The notes under the pieces were generated by a model, which ran no database searches, had not been told where the DNA came from, and worked only from the letters and a program-made list of their open reading frames with translations. Below, piece after piece: positions 21,041 to 28,622 of a DNA stretch of 64,000 nucleotides; within the stretch, counting starts at the first letter, position 1, and the number at the start of each line of letters is the position of its first letter. The stretch spans positions 23,496 to 87,495 of the forward strand of contig DATJGS010000029.1 in NCBI GenBank assembly GCA_035494735.1, in the 5' to 3' direction. The position numbers and the translations under genes were made by a program. The DNA comes from DATJGS01 sp035494735 (GTDB taxonomy: Bacteria > Eisenbacteria > RBG-16-71-46).

Positions 21041-22249
21041 ATGAAGAACTACGACGCCATCATCGTGGGTGCGCGCTGCGCCGGTTCGCCAACGGCCATG
21101 CTCCTGGCGCGCCGGGGCTACAAGGTCCTGGTCGTCGACCGGGCGGCGTTCCCGAGCGATACGATCTCGACGCATCTCGTGCACCCGCCCGGGATCGCCG
21201 CGCTGCGCCGTTGGGGGCTCCTCGCCCGGCTCATCGCCACCGGCTGCCCGCCGATCGACACCTATCGGTTCGACTTCGGTCCGTTCGTCATCTCGGGAGC
21301 GCCCGGCACGGTGGATTCCCCGGTCGCCTACGGGCCGCGCCGCACGGTGCTCGACAAGCTCCTCGTGGACGCCGCGTCCGAGGCAGGAGCCGAGGTCCGC
21401 GAGGAATTCGCCGTGGACGAAGTGCTGGTCGAGGACGGCCGCGTGACCGGCATCCGCGGACGCGAAAAAAACGGGAAGGCCGTCACCGAGCGCGCCACGG
21501 TCGTGGTCGGCGCGGACGGGCGGCACTCGCCCGTCGCGGACGCGGTGAAGGCCGCCGCCTACAACGAGCGGCCGCCCATCCTGGCCGGCTACTACTCCTA
21601 CTGGAGCGGGATCCCGGTACAGGGCGCCTTCGAGGTCTATTCCTACCCGCACCGTGGATTCGCCGCGTGGCCCACGAACGACGGGCTCACGCTCATCGTC
21701 GGGGGCTGGCCGATGGCGGAGTTCGAGGCGAACAAGCAGGACCTGGAAGCGAATTGGATGAAGATGATCGACCTGTCGCCGTCGCTGGCCGCGCGGCTCC
21801 GCGCCGGCAAGCGCGAGGCCAAGTTCGTCGGCACGCCGGTCGCAAACTTCTTCCGGAAGCCGTACGGACCGGGGTGGGCGCTCGTCGGCGACGCGGGGTA
21901 CAATCGCGACTACATCACGGCCATGGGGATCACGGACGCGTTCCTGAGCGCGGAGCTGTGCGCGGAGGCGCTGCACCAGTCGCTCTCGGGGGCACGGCCG
22001 TTCGACGAGGCCATGGGCGACTACCAGCGCGCGCGCGACGAGCGGGTCCTGCCGATCTTCGAGTTCACCTGCCAGGTGGCCGCGCTCGAGCCGCCGCCGC
22101 CGCAGTTGCAGCAACTGCTGGGGGCCGCGCACGGCAACCAGGAAGCCATGGACGGGTTCGCGCGCGTCAACGCGGCGGTGACCTCGCCGGCCGAGTTCTT
22201 CTCGCCGGAGAACGCCGGAAAGATCTTCGAGGCGGCCGGAAAGCGCTAG
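21041..22249 (+). CDS. FAD-dependent oxidoreductase of the FAD_binding_3 / geranylgeranyl-reductase-like group
   Basis: A 402-residue flavoprotein with the N-terminal dinucleotide-binding fold DAIIVGARCAGSPTAMLLAR, the VVVGADGRHS (DG) motif near residue 165 and the GD motif GDAGYNRDYITAMGITDA near residue 285. The pattern fits group A flavin monooxygenases and related reductases that hydroxylate aromatic or lipid substrates with NAD(P)H, but no substrate can be named. There is no signal peptide or membrane segment. The ATG at 21041 has a strong AGGAGG seven bases upstream. It is monocistronic, divergent from the LytS kinase (189 bases), so the two-component pair could regulate it, though I see no repeat to support this. 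Confidence 0.9.
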   Translation: MKNYDAIIVGARCAGSPTAMLLARRGYKVLVVDRAAFPSDTISTHLVHPPGIAALRRWGLLARLIATGCPPIDTYRFDFGPFVISGAPGTVDSPVAYGPRRTVLDKLLVDAASEAGAEVREEFAVDEVLVEDGRVTGIRGREKNGKAVTERATVVVGADGRHSPVADAVKAAAYNERPPILAGYYSYWSGIPVQGAFEVYSYPHRGFAAWPTNDGLTLIVGGWPMAEFEANKQDLEANWMKMIDLSPSLAARLRAGKREAKFVGTPVANFFRKPYGPGWALVGDAGYNRDYITAMGITDAFLSAELCAEALHQSLSGARPFDEAMGDYQRARDERVLPIFEFTCQVAALEPPPPQLQQLLGAAHGNQEAMDGFARVNAAVTSPAEFFSPENAGKIFEAAGKR

Positions 22250-22370
22250 CGCGGCTCACCGCCCCCACCTTTCCCCTCGCCCGAGCGCCGGCGACGGGGG
22301 TAGGATTTTCCTCGCCCGAGCACGGACGCTCCTCCGCCATCGCCCTTGCGCTGCCGCCTCCGGAGGCCCC

Positions 22371-23114
22371 ATGAACTCGATTCGCGTCCCGGCCGTCGCC
22401 TGTCGACTCGTCACGCCCCTGCTCCTCGCGACGCTCGCCCAGGTCGCGGTCGCCTCAGGTCCCATCGTCATGCAGGATCCGGGCGCGACGACCGCGACGC
22501 CTGCGCACGCCGCATTCGCCTGCTCGCTCGAGCCGGGGCCGCTCGATCCCACGACGTCGTACGCGGCGGGTGACGGCTGGAACTGGATCGCCTGGCACAT
22601 TCCGAATCAGCCGTGCGGCAACTGCCCCTCGCCCGGCCTGGCCGAGGCGCGACAGGTCTCGTTCGCGACGCGGGCGTTCGACAACTGCAACATCACGGTG
22701 GACGTGTCGATTGTGGCGTCCACGGGCGGCGCGTGCCCCCAGCCCGACACGACGAACGTGCTCTACGGCCCGTCGTCGACGCCGGTCACGATCAATATCG
22801 GCGTCGGCGACGTGCATTCGATCCCCCTGCCGACGGGATGGTGCCTCACCAGCGACGCGTTCGTGCTGATCCGCTTCGTCGGGATGGACGCGTGCCTCTC
22901 GACCAAGGGCGCGGTGGGTCTCGATCGCGCGAACGTCGCGTGCACGAACTGCGACGAGTGGGTCACGGCGACGAACCTGTGGGGCACGCCGGTCGACGAG
23001 TGCTCGATCCTGCCGGGCGCGAGCCCGATCTGGATCCAGCTCGACACCGAATGCTGCGGCGCGACGCCCACGTTGCCACGCTCGTGGGGATCGGTGAAGA
23101 CGCGGTATCGGTGA
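22371..23114 (+). CDS. cysteine-rich secreted protein of unknown function
   Basis: The 247-residue precursor has a signal peptide (CRLVTPLLLATLAQVAVASG) and a mature domain with about 13 cysteines, many in close pairs (QPCGNCPSPG, VACTNCDEW, TECCGATP), suggesting several disulfides and an extracytoplasmic location. The rest is beta-rich (VTINIGVGDVHSIPLPTGWC, FVLIRFVGMDACLS). I do not recognise the family. GGAGG five bases before the ATG at 22371 supports the start. Its last 350 bases overlap, on the other strand, the open 3' extension of the parvulin-GT87 gene; the cysteine pattern and signal peptide make this the more convincing coding strand there. Confidence 0.75.
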   Translation: MNSIRVPAVACRLVTPLLLATLAQVAVASGPIVMQDPGATTATPAHAAFACSLEPGPLDPTTSYAAGDGWNWIAWHIPNQPCGNCPSPGLAEARQVSFATRAFDNCNITVDVSIVASTGGACPQPDTTNVLYGPSSTPVTINIGVGDVHSIPLPTGWCLTSDAFVLIRFVGMDACLSTKGAVGLDRANVACTNCDEWVTATNLWGTPVDECSILPGASPIWIQLDTECCGATPTLPRSWGSVKTRYR

Positions 23115-25363
23115 TCGACAGGCCTCGCCTCGAGCGCGTCATCCGCCGACGTGCCGGAACGAATGAATGCGATCCACAGACCGAGCGTCATCAGGAACGG
23201 GAGGTTCGCGACCACGACGAGCACGGGCCAAGGCAACGATCCGGGAATGAAATCCGAGCGCAACAGCCCACGCTGAATCAGACCCTGCGCCGCCAGCGCA
23301 CCGACTGCCACGGAAGTTCCCAGGAGACCGGGCCACAATCGCATCACGATGAGAAGCGCGGGAACGATGACGAGCGAATAGCCGTACACGATCGGGCGAG
23401 GCGACAGCAGGATGAACAGCATGGCAGTGACGATGATCCACTCCAGCGGCTCCCGCGCTCGCCACGCCCGCCGCAACCCGCCGACGCTCACGATCAGCAG
23501 GGCGACGCAGTAGAGAAGCCAGATCAGGGGCGCGACGCGATTGTGGCCGGGATGCAGATTCCCTCGGTCCAACACCATGTCGACGAGACCCAGCGCGCTC
23601 GGGTTCACCTCTCCATAGGGCCGGACGGTCTCCAGGTTCCCCAGGTATCCACTCGCCCACGGCATGCCCGCGATCTTGGGGAGGGCCAGCATGAGGCCGC
23701 AGAGCCCGAGTCCCAGGAGGATGGGCCCCGTCCGTGCGGAGCGAGTTCTCGTCGGCCAGATGAGCAGGCTCAAGAACACGATCGGCAGCAATTTGAACTG
23801 CGCGGCAATCGCGATCAGCGCCGCGCAGAGCCATCTCCGCCCGCTGAGAAATGCGATCAACGCGCTCCATATCAACAAGACTTCAATGGTTGCGACATTC
23901 CCGGCGCGCAGGTCGAGGAGCATCGCGCCGTTGAAACCGTAGAGGAGCATGCCCACCATCAGCGGCGCAGGACAGCGGCCGGACAGCAGGCGCCACGAGA
24001 GGACTCCAAGCGCCAGCGCCACCCCGATCTTGATCCAGAACCAGACGACTTCGGCCTTCTCCAACGGGAGCCCGCCGAGAGGGCCGAAGAGCCAGAGCGT
24101 GACCGGCGCGTACAGAAACGGCGTCTGCGGATCCCATTTGTCGCGAGCCACGGTCGCAGGATCGTACGGACTCATTCCCGCCCGCATCTCCTGGGCGGCT
24201 CGGTGATAGTTGGCGAAATCCCAACCACCGTCGGCGCGGAAGAGATAGCCGGCGCCCAGAAAGATCAGCACGCCGACGAGCCCAACCTGAAGAATGATCC
24301 TCCCGAAGGCGCCCAGACCCACGGGCTCCTTCCCTCCGCGGCGGGGTGCGAGGCGGAGCGCGCAGCCGATGATCAGCGCCAGGACGAGCGACGCGACAGC
24401 CAACGGCAGCGCGGGGCTCGTCTCTTCCGGCATCCGCAGGTCGCGCTCCAGCCGAGCGTCGAGAACCCGCACGGGAATGACTGCGGTCAGCGATTCGACG
24501 ACCGCGCCGAGGCGGGCTTCGCGGCCCCGTCGGAGCAGGTTGTCCCGGAGACTCGTGATTTCGGCCGGTGAAACGGCGTCGAACTCCCATCGAAGCTTGC
24601 GGTCGAGCAGCTCGACGAAAGCCCATCCATGTTCCGTTCGAAATGGACGGATCTGGTGCGGGCTCAGGGTCGCCAGCGCCGGCTCGAGGCGGCGCCACAG
24701 CGAATCGTCAGCCGGGAAACGCAACGAGAGGACGTCGGGCCTTCGCGGCGGCGAGAGGAGGAGACCCGCGGCGGACAGGCTGCGACCTCCACGCAGCGCG
24801 GCGCCCAGCTCGGTGGCCGCGCCGGAGTCGGGGACCGTGATGACGGCGACGACGGCCGCGGACAATTCCTTCGATCGAGGTCGGCGGTTCCATTCCACAC
24901 GCAACGCCGTTGAATCCGGCTCGGGGACGCGGTTCAGGACCTCGATCCGATAGACCTCGTCGAGCATCCGCCGCTCGAGCGCGGGCGTGCGTCTGGGCGA
25001 GCCCTTCGCGGGCAATGAATCGCTCGGGGCAAGAACGCCGATGCGGTGAAGGTCCTTCGATGCTTCCAAGAGCAGCGCCCGCGTCACGAGCGCGTCGAAT
25101 GTGGCCCGCAAGTCCCCTGTGGCCGCGTTCCCGTTGCGGATCGCGGCCGACCGGACGTCGCGCGCCGTGATGGTTTCCGCACCGACACGGGCGAGAAGCG
25201 GGTCCCCATGTCCGCACCCGGCGAGCGCGACGCCGATCGCGACGATTCCGACGCAGGCGACCGACGCGCTCGCGGCGCGGGCCTTCCGCGCTCGGGTAGG
25301 GCGGATGGGAATGGCCGGCGCGGGTTGACCGAGTCGATCGAGTCCTCGCAAGATGCCCTCCAT
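22763..25363 (-). CDS. lipoprotein with parvulin/SurA-like region fused to a GT87 membrane glycosyltransferase
   Basis: The frame encodes 866 residues. An N-terminal lipoprotein-type signal (ASVACVGIVAIGVALAGCGH, lipobox LAGC) leads into a SurA/PpiC-like part (ARVGAETITARDVRSAAIRN, then FDALVTRALLLEASKDL, and the rotamase-like ALATLSPHQIRPFRTEHGWA). After VRVLDARLERDLRMPEE a membrane segment begins (ALPLAVASLVLALIIGCALR), followed by about ten more helices with the GT87 signature GGWDFANYHRAAQEMRAGMS then PYDP. GT87 enzymes use polyprenyl-phosphate sugars with the active site outside the membrane, so the parvulin part would lie on the same side. The last 115 or so residues (after IAFIRSGTSADD) are low-complexity and antisense to the Cys-rich gene; the natural end is probably near 23115-23140. 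The ATG at 25363 overlaps the start of the divergent GT2 gene. Confidence 0.78.
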   Translation of the reverse strand: MEGILRGLDRLGQPAPAIPIRPTRARKARAASASVACVGIVAIGVALAGCGHGDPLLARVGAETITARDVRSAAIRNGNAATGDLRATFDALVTRALLLEASKDLHRIGVLAPSDSLPAKGSPRRTPALERRMLDEVYRIEVLNRVPEPDSTALRVEWNRRPRSKELSAAVVAVITVPDSGAATELGAALRGGRSLSAAGLLLSPPRRPDVLSLRFPADDSLWRRLEPALATLSPHQIRPFRTEHGWAFVELLDRKLRWEFDAVSPAEITSLRDNLLRRGREARLGAVVESLTAVIPVRVLDARLERDLRMPEETSPALPLAVASLVLALIIGCALRLAPRRGGKEPVGLGAFGRIILQVGLVGVLIFLGAGYLFRADGGWDFANYHRAAQEMRAGMSPYDPATVARDKWDPQTPFLYAPVTLWLFGPLGGLPLEKAEVVWFWIKIGVALALGVLSWRLLSGRCPAPLMVGMLLYGFNGAMLLDLRAGNVATIEVLLIWSALIAFLSGRRWLCAALIAIAAQFKLLPIVFLSLLIWPTRTRSARTGPILLGLGLCGLMLALPKIAGMPWASGYLGNLETVRPYGEVNPSALGLVDMVLDRGNLHPGHNRVAPLIWLLYCVALLIVSVGGLRRAWRAREPLEWIIVTAMLFILLSPRPIVYGYSLVIVPALLIVMRLWPGLLGTSVAVGALAAQGLIQRGLLRSDFIPGSLPWPVLVVVANLPFLMTLGLWIAFIRSGTSADDALEARPVDHRYRVFTDPHERGNVGVAPQHSVSSWIQIGLAPGRIEHSSTGVPHRFVAVTHSSQFVHATFARSRPTAPLVERHASIPTKRISTNASLVRHHPVGRGIECTSPTPILIVTGVDDGP

Positions 25364-26174
25364 GCTCACCGAAGGGCGGCCGACCTCGCCACAGCCCCTG
25401 CCCCATCCCACGTCGAGCAACTCGCCGCGTGGAAGGGTCGCCCTCGTCATGCCAGCCTACAATGCTTCGGGGACGCTCCGTCAGACCTGGAACGGGATTC
25501 CAGCCGGCTACGTCGACGAGTTCATTCTCGTGGACGACGCGAGTCGTGACAACACTGTGGAGTTGGCGCGTTCGCTCGGAATTCGCGTGCTGGAGCACGC
25601 GACGAACCGCGGTTACGGGGGCAATCAGAAGACCTGTTATCGCGAGGCGCTCGAGCGCGGCGCCGACATCGTCATCATGCTCCACCCGGACTATCAGTAC
25701 GATCCACGCCTCGTGCCCATGATGATCGTGCCACTCGAGCTCGGGATCCTCGACGTGGTGCTCGGTTCGCGCGTGCGCACGCGGCGCGAGTGCCTCGCCT
25801 CGGGAATGCCGCTCTACAAGTACCTTGGCAATCGCCTGCTGACCCTCATTGAGAACATCTGCCTTGGGCAGAACATGGGCGAGTTCCACAGTGGATTCCG
25901 CGCGTACCGCCGTCAGGTGCTGGAGAGGTTGCCGTTCGAGCGCTTCTCCGACGACTTCGTCTTCGACTCCCAGTTTCTCGTCTCGGCGGTCGACGCAGGC
26001 TTTCGCCTCGGCGAGATACCGGTGCCGGTCCGCTACATGCCCGAGGCGTCGAGCATCGATTTCAGGCGCAGCGTGCGATACGGGTTTGGAACAGTGACGG
26101 TCGTGCTCCAGTACCTGCTGAAGCTCGTGGGATTCCCGCCGGCGAAGATCTTCGCGGGCCGGCGCGACGGCTGA
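25353..26174 (+). CDS. family 2 glycosyltransferase, polyprenyl-phosphate-sugar synthase type
   Basis: A 273-residue GT2 enzyme with the nucleotide-binding start VALVMPAYNASGTLRQTWNG, ILVDDASRDNTVELARSLGI, the metal-binding motif in IVIMLHPDYQYDPRLVPMM, and the acceptor-side EFHSGFRAYRRQVLERLPFE and SDDFVFDSQFLVSAVDAGFR. There are no C-terminal membrane helices, so it is soluble or peripheral and resembles dolichol/undecaprenyl-phosphate sugar transferases that make lipid-linked donors. Such donors are what a GT87 enzyme uses, and the divergent neighbour is a GT87 protein, so the two may act in one glycan pathway (inference). Starts at 25353 or 25362 are both possible, neither with a good ribosome site. 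Confidence 0.92.
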   Translation: MPSMLTEGRPTSPQPLPHPTSSNSPRGRVALVMPAYNASGTLRQTWNGIPAGYVDEFILVDDASRDNTVELARSLGIRVLEHATNRGYGGNQKTCYREALERGADIVIMLHPDYQYDPRLVPMMIVPLELGILDVVLGSRVRTRRECLASGMPLYKYLGNRLLTLIENICLGQNMGEFHSGFRAYRRQVLERLPFERFSDDFVFDSQFLVSAVDAGFRLGEIPVPVRYMPEASSIDFRRSVRYGFGTVTVVLQYLLKLVGFPPAKIFAGRRDG

Positions 26175-26312
26175 ATCGCGGCAACCAATTCCACGCGTGG
26201 GCCGTAGAGGCTCGTGGCCACGCGCCGGGCAGCCTCTTCCCCTCCAAGGCCGCGCCGCGCGGGGTCGCTCATGCCCGCGCCCTTCGCGCGGCGCTTGGTT
26301 TGGAGGCCGTCG

Positions 26313-26747
26313 ATGAATTGGAAGCTGATCTTCCTGCTGAGCCTCGTCGGGCTCGCGATGGCGATCGAGTCGGTGTTCATGCCGTCGTCGCGCCCCGAGT
26401 CCCTGGTCTGGCCCGTCGCATTCGTCGTGTACGCGTTCGTCATCGCCCGCCGCGCGCCGGGCAAGTACTTCCTACACGGCTTCCTCGTGGGGTTCACGAA
26501 CTGGGTGTGGGTCGCGGCGGCGCACGTGATCTTCCGCGACGCGTACGTGGCGACCCACGCGAAGGAGGTCGCGAACCTGCAGTCGATGGCGCTGCCCGGG
26601 GTGCCGCAGGGCGTAGCCACCGGCATCCGGGCCTGGCTCGCGAGCGGCATCCCGATCCCCGGGCTCTCGGGCCTCGTGATCGGACTGCTGGCGTGGATCG
26701 CCTCGAGGTTCGCGGCGCCGAAGCGAAAGAGCGCGCCGGCGGTCTAG
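26313..26747 (+). CDS. small membrane protein of unknown function, 144 aa
   Basis: Three to four membrane segments are visible (WKLIFLLSLVGLAMAIESVF, SLVWPVAFVVYAFVIA, FLHGFLVGFTNWVWVAAAHV, PGLSGLVIGLLAWIASRF), with a conserved-looking loop FRDAYVATHAKEVANLQSM. I do not recognise the family with confidence. GGAGG six bases before the ATG at 26313 supports the start. It follows the GT2 gene by 138 bases on the same strand and ends 63 bases before the convergent TrmO-like gene. Nothing ties it to a process. Confidence 0.75.
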   Translation: MNWKLIFLLSLVGLAMAIESVFMPSSRPESLVWPVAFVVYAFVIARRAPGKYFLHGFLVGFTNWVWVAAAHVIFRDAYVATHAKEVANLQSMALPGVPQGVATGIRAWLASGIPIPGLSGLVIGLLAWIASRFAAPKRKSAPAV

Positions 26748-26810
26748 AGGGTCGCGGAACCCGCCGGGGTCTTGAGGGGCGTTGCTTCTGCCGTCGCGCC
26801 GCGGCTTCCT

Positions 26811-27230
26811 TCAGATCTGCGGCTTGAGATCCACGACCGGCGTTCCGTCGATCGCTTCGATCGGCCCGACGCGCAGCCGCAGCCCGCGTTTCGCGCGCAC
26901 GGTCACGGGATGGAGGCCGAGCGGGTTCGGCCGATCCGGCGATCGCGTCGCGAACACGCCGGTCAGGCGGCGCTTCGGGTCCGAACGCGGGTGGACGCGC
27001 ATCGTCGTGCGCTTCGCGCGGTGGAGCCACGTGATCACGATGAGTCGGTCGCCGGCCTTGAGGCGGTAGAGCGCCGCTCGCGCCCACGGATGGACCTCGA
27101 GCCACGCGTCGGGCGCGCCCTCGGGCCCCTGGCGCGGTGCGTCGTGGCGCGACCGAAGCGTCGAGTGGAGGACGCCGATCGGCCTGAGGCGCGGGGCGCC
27201 GGAGCGACGTGCTGGCCTGCGAGTGCTCAC
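26811..27230 (-). CDS. TrmO-like tRNA methyltransferase (YaeB/UPF0066 family)
   Basis: The product carries the TrmO family hallmarks: the opening RLRPIGVLHSTLRSRHDAP, the core WLEVHPWARAALYRLKAGDR, LIVITWLHRAK, the diagnostic LTGVFATRSPDRPNPLGLHP, and the closing IEAIDGTPVVDLKPQI. Characterised members methylate the t6A at position 37 of tRNAs using S-adenosylmethionine, giving m6t6A. This is a short version (139 residues) without the C-terminal extra domain of E. coli TrmO, common in many bacteria and sometimes annotated only as a SAM-dependent methyltransferase. The start is a GTG at 27230, the last possible before the conserved core; it has no good ribosome site and the true start could be slightly upstream. 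Confidence 0.85.
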   Translation of the reverse strand: MSTRRPARRSGAPRLRPIGVLHSTLRSRHDAPRQGPEGAPDAWLEVHPWARAALYRLKAGDRLIVITWLHRAKRTTMRVHPRSDPKRRLTGVFATRSPDRPNPLGLHPVTVRAKRGLRLRVGPIEAIDGTPVVDLKPQI

Positions 27231-27317
27231 GATGCCGGCGAGGCTGTCACACGGGATGGCCGGTCGCAACGACGTCCGCGCTTGACCCCGCGTCCCCGCG
27301 GCTCGCATCCTGCGGCC

Positions 27318-28556
27318 ATGCTCAACTGGATCTGGGCCGCACTCCTGTTGATCGCGTTCGGCGCCGCCGCGGTGGCCGCGATCGTCGGCGGCAAGCCCGA
27401 CACGCTGCAGGCGGTCGTCACCGCGCTCTTCGACTCGGCGAAGACCGGCTTCGAGCTGTCGCTCGGCCTCACCGGGATCATGGCGCTGTGGCTCGGGCTC
27501 ATGAAGATCGCCGAGACCGCCGGGATCACCCGAGGCATCGCGTGGCTGTTCGGCCCGCTGTTCCGGCGCCTCTTCCCCGGCATCCCCGCCGGGCACCCGG
27601 CCTCGGGCGCAATCGTCATGAACCGCTCGGCGAACATGCTCGGGCTCGACAACGCCGCGACGCCGCTCGGCTTGAAGGCGATGAAAGAGCTGCAGTCGCT
27701 GAACCCGGTCCCCGACACCGCGTCCAACGACATGATCCTGTTCATGGTCATGAACGCGTCGTCGGTCACGCTGGTGCCGATCTCGATCCTGACGTTCCGC
27801 GCCCAGCTCGGCGCCGCGAACCCGGCGGACGTGTTCGTGCCGATCCTGATCGCCACGTTCATCGCCGACGTGTTCGGCCTCGTGCTGGTGGCGTCGATCC
27901 AGCGCCTGAACCTGTGGAATCCGGTGGTACTGGGCTGGCTCGGCGGCCTCACCGCGCTGGTGGCGGGACTGGTGTGGCACTTCTCGCGACTCGACCCCGC
28001 CGCCGTCGCGACCCAATCGGCGGTGCTCGCGAACTCGATCCTGCTGGGACTGATCTCGATGATCCTCGTGGCCGGCGCCGTGCGGCGCGTCGCCATGTAC
28101 GAGGTCTTCATCGAGGGCGCGAAGGAGGGATTCCAGGTGGCGATCGGCATCGTGCCTTACCTGGTCGCGATCCTGGTCGCGGTCGGCGCGCTGCGCGCGA
28201 GCGGCGCGCTCGACGCGCTGCTCGGGGCGATCCGGACCGGCGTCGGCGGCCTCGCGATCGACACGCGCTGGGTCGACGCGCTTCCCACCGCGCTCATCAA
28301 GCCGTTCTCGGGCGGCGGCGCCCGTGGCGTGATGGTCGAGACCATGAAGGCCCTGGGACCCGACTCGTTCGCGGGCCGCCTGTCGTGCGTGATCCAGGGC
28401 AGCACGGAGACCACGTTCTACACGCTGGCCGTGTACTTCGGGTCGGTGAACGTGAAGAAGACGCGCCACGCGCTGCCCTGCGCGCTCGCATCCGAGATCG
28501 CCGGCGTCATCGCCGCGATCTTCGTGACGTACCTGTTCTTCGGCCGCCAGGGCTGA
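27318..28556 (+). CDS. SpmA-SpmB fusion, nucleoside-recognition (Gate) membrane protein
   Basis: A 412-residue integral membrane protein joining SpmA-like (about residues 1-200) and SpmB-like (about 220-412) halves. Each half has the Gate/nucleoside-recognition signature: SAKTGFELSLGLTGIMALWL, then NRSANMLGLDNAATPLGLKA and NDMILFMVMNASSVTLVPI in the first, and EGAKEGFQVAIGIVPYLVAI, PFSGGGARGVMVETM and SCVIQGSTETTFYTLAVYFG in the second. In Bacillus, spmA and spmB are separate genes needed for spore-core dehydration; fused versions occur widely in non-sporulating Gram-negatives, where their substrate is unknown. The ATG at 27318 opens directly on the first helix. It is convergent with the kinase gene. 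Confidence 0.92.
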   Translation: MLNWIWAALLLIAFGAAAVAAIVGGKPDTLQAVVTALFDSAKTGFELSLGLTGIMALWLGLMKIAETAGITRGIAWLFGPLFRRLFPGIPAGHPASGAIVMNRSANMLGLDNAATPLGLKAMKELQSLNPVPDTASNDMILFMVMNASSVTLVPISILTFRAQLGAANPADVFVPILIATFIADVFGLVLVASIQRLNLWNPVVLGWLGGLTALVAGLVWHFSRLDPAAVATQSAVLANSILLGLISMILVAGAVRRVAMYEVFIEGAKEGFQVAIGIVPYLVAILVAVGALRASGALDALLGAIRTGVGGLAIDTRWVDALPTALIKPFSGGGARGVMVETMKALGPDSFAGRLSCVIQGSTETTFYTLAVYFGSVNVKKTRHALPCALASEIAGVIAAIFVTYLFFGRQG

Positions 28557-28595
28557 GGGGTCGCGCCTCAGCATCGCGGTGGTGCGTGACTGCGT

Positions 28596-28614
28596 CGCCG
28601 GCCGTGTGCCGGCG
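28596..28614. terminator. short hairpin between convergent genes
   Basis: A seven-base stem (CGCCGGC/GCCGGCG) with a five-base loop lies between the SpmAB stop and the kinase stop and could end transcription from both sides. It is short, so the call is tentative. Confidence 0.33.
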
Positions 28615-28622
28615 CCCGCACA

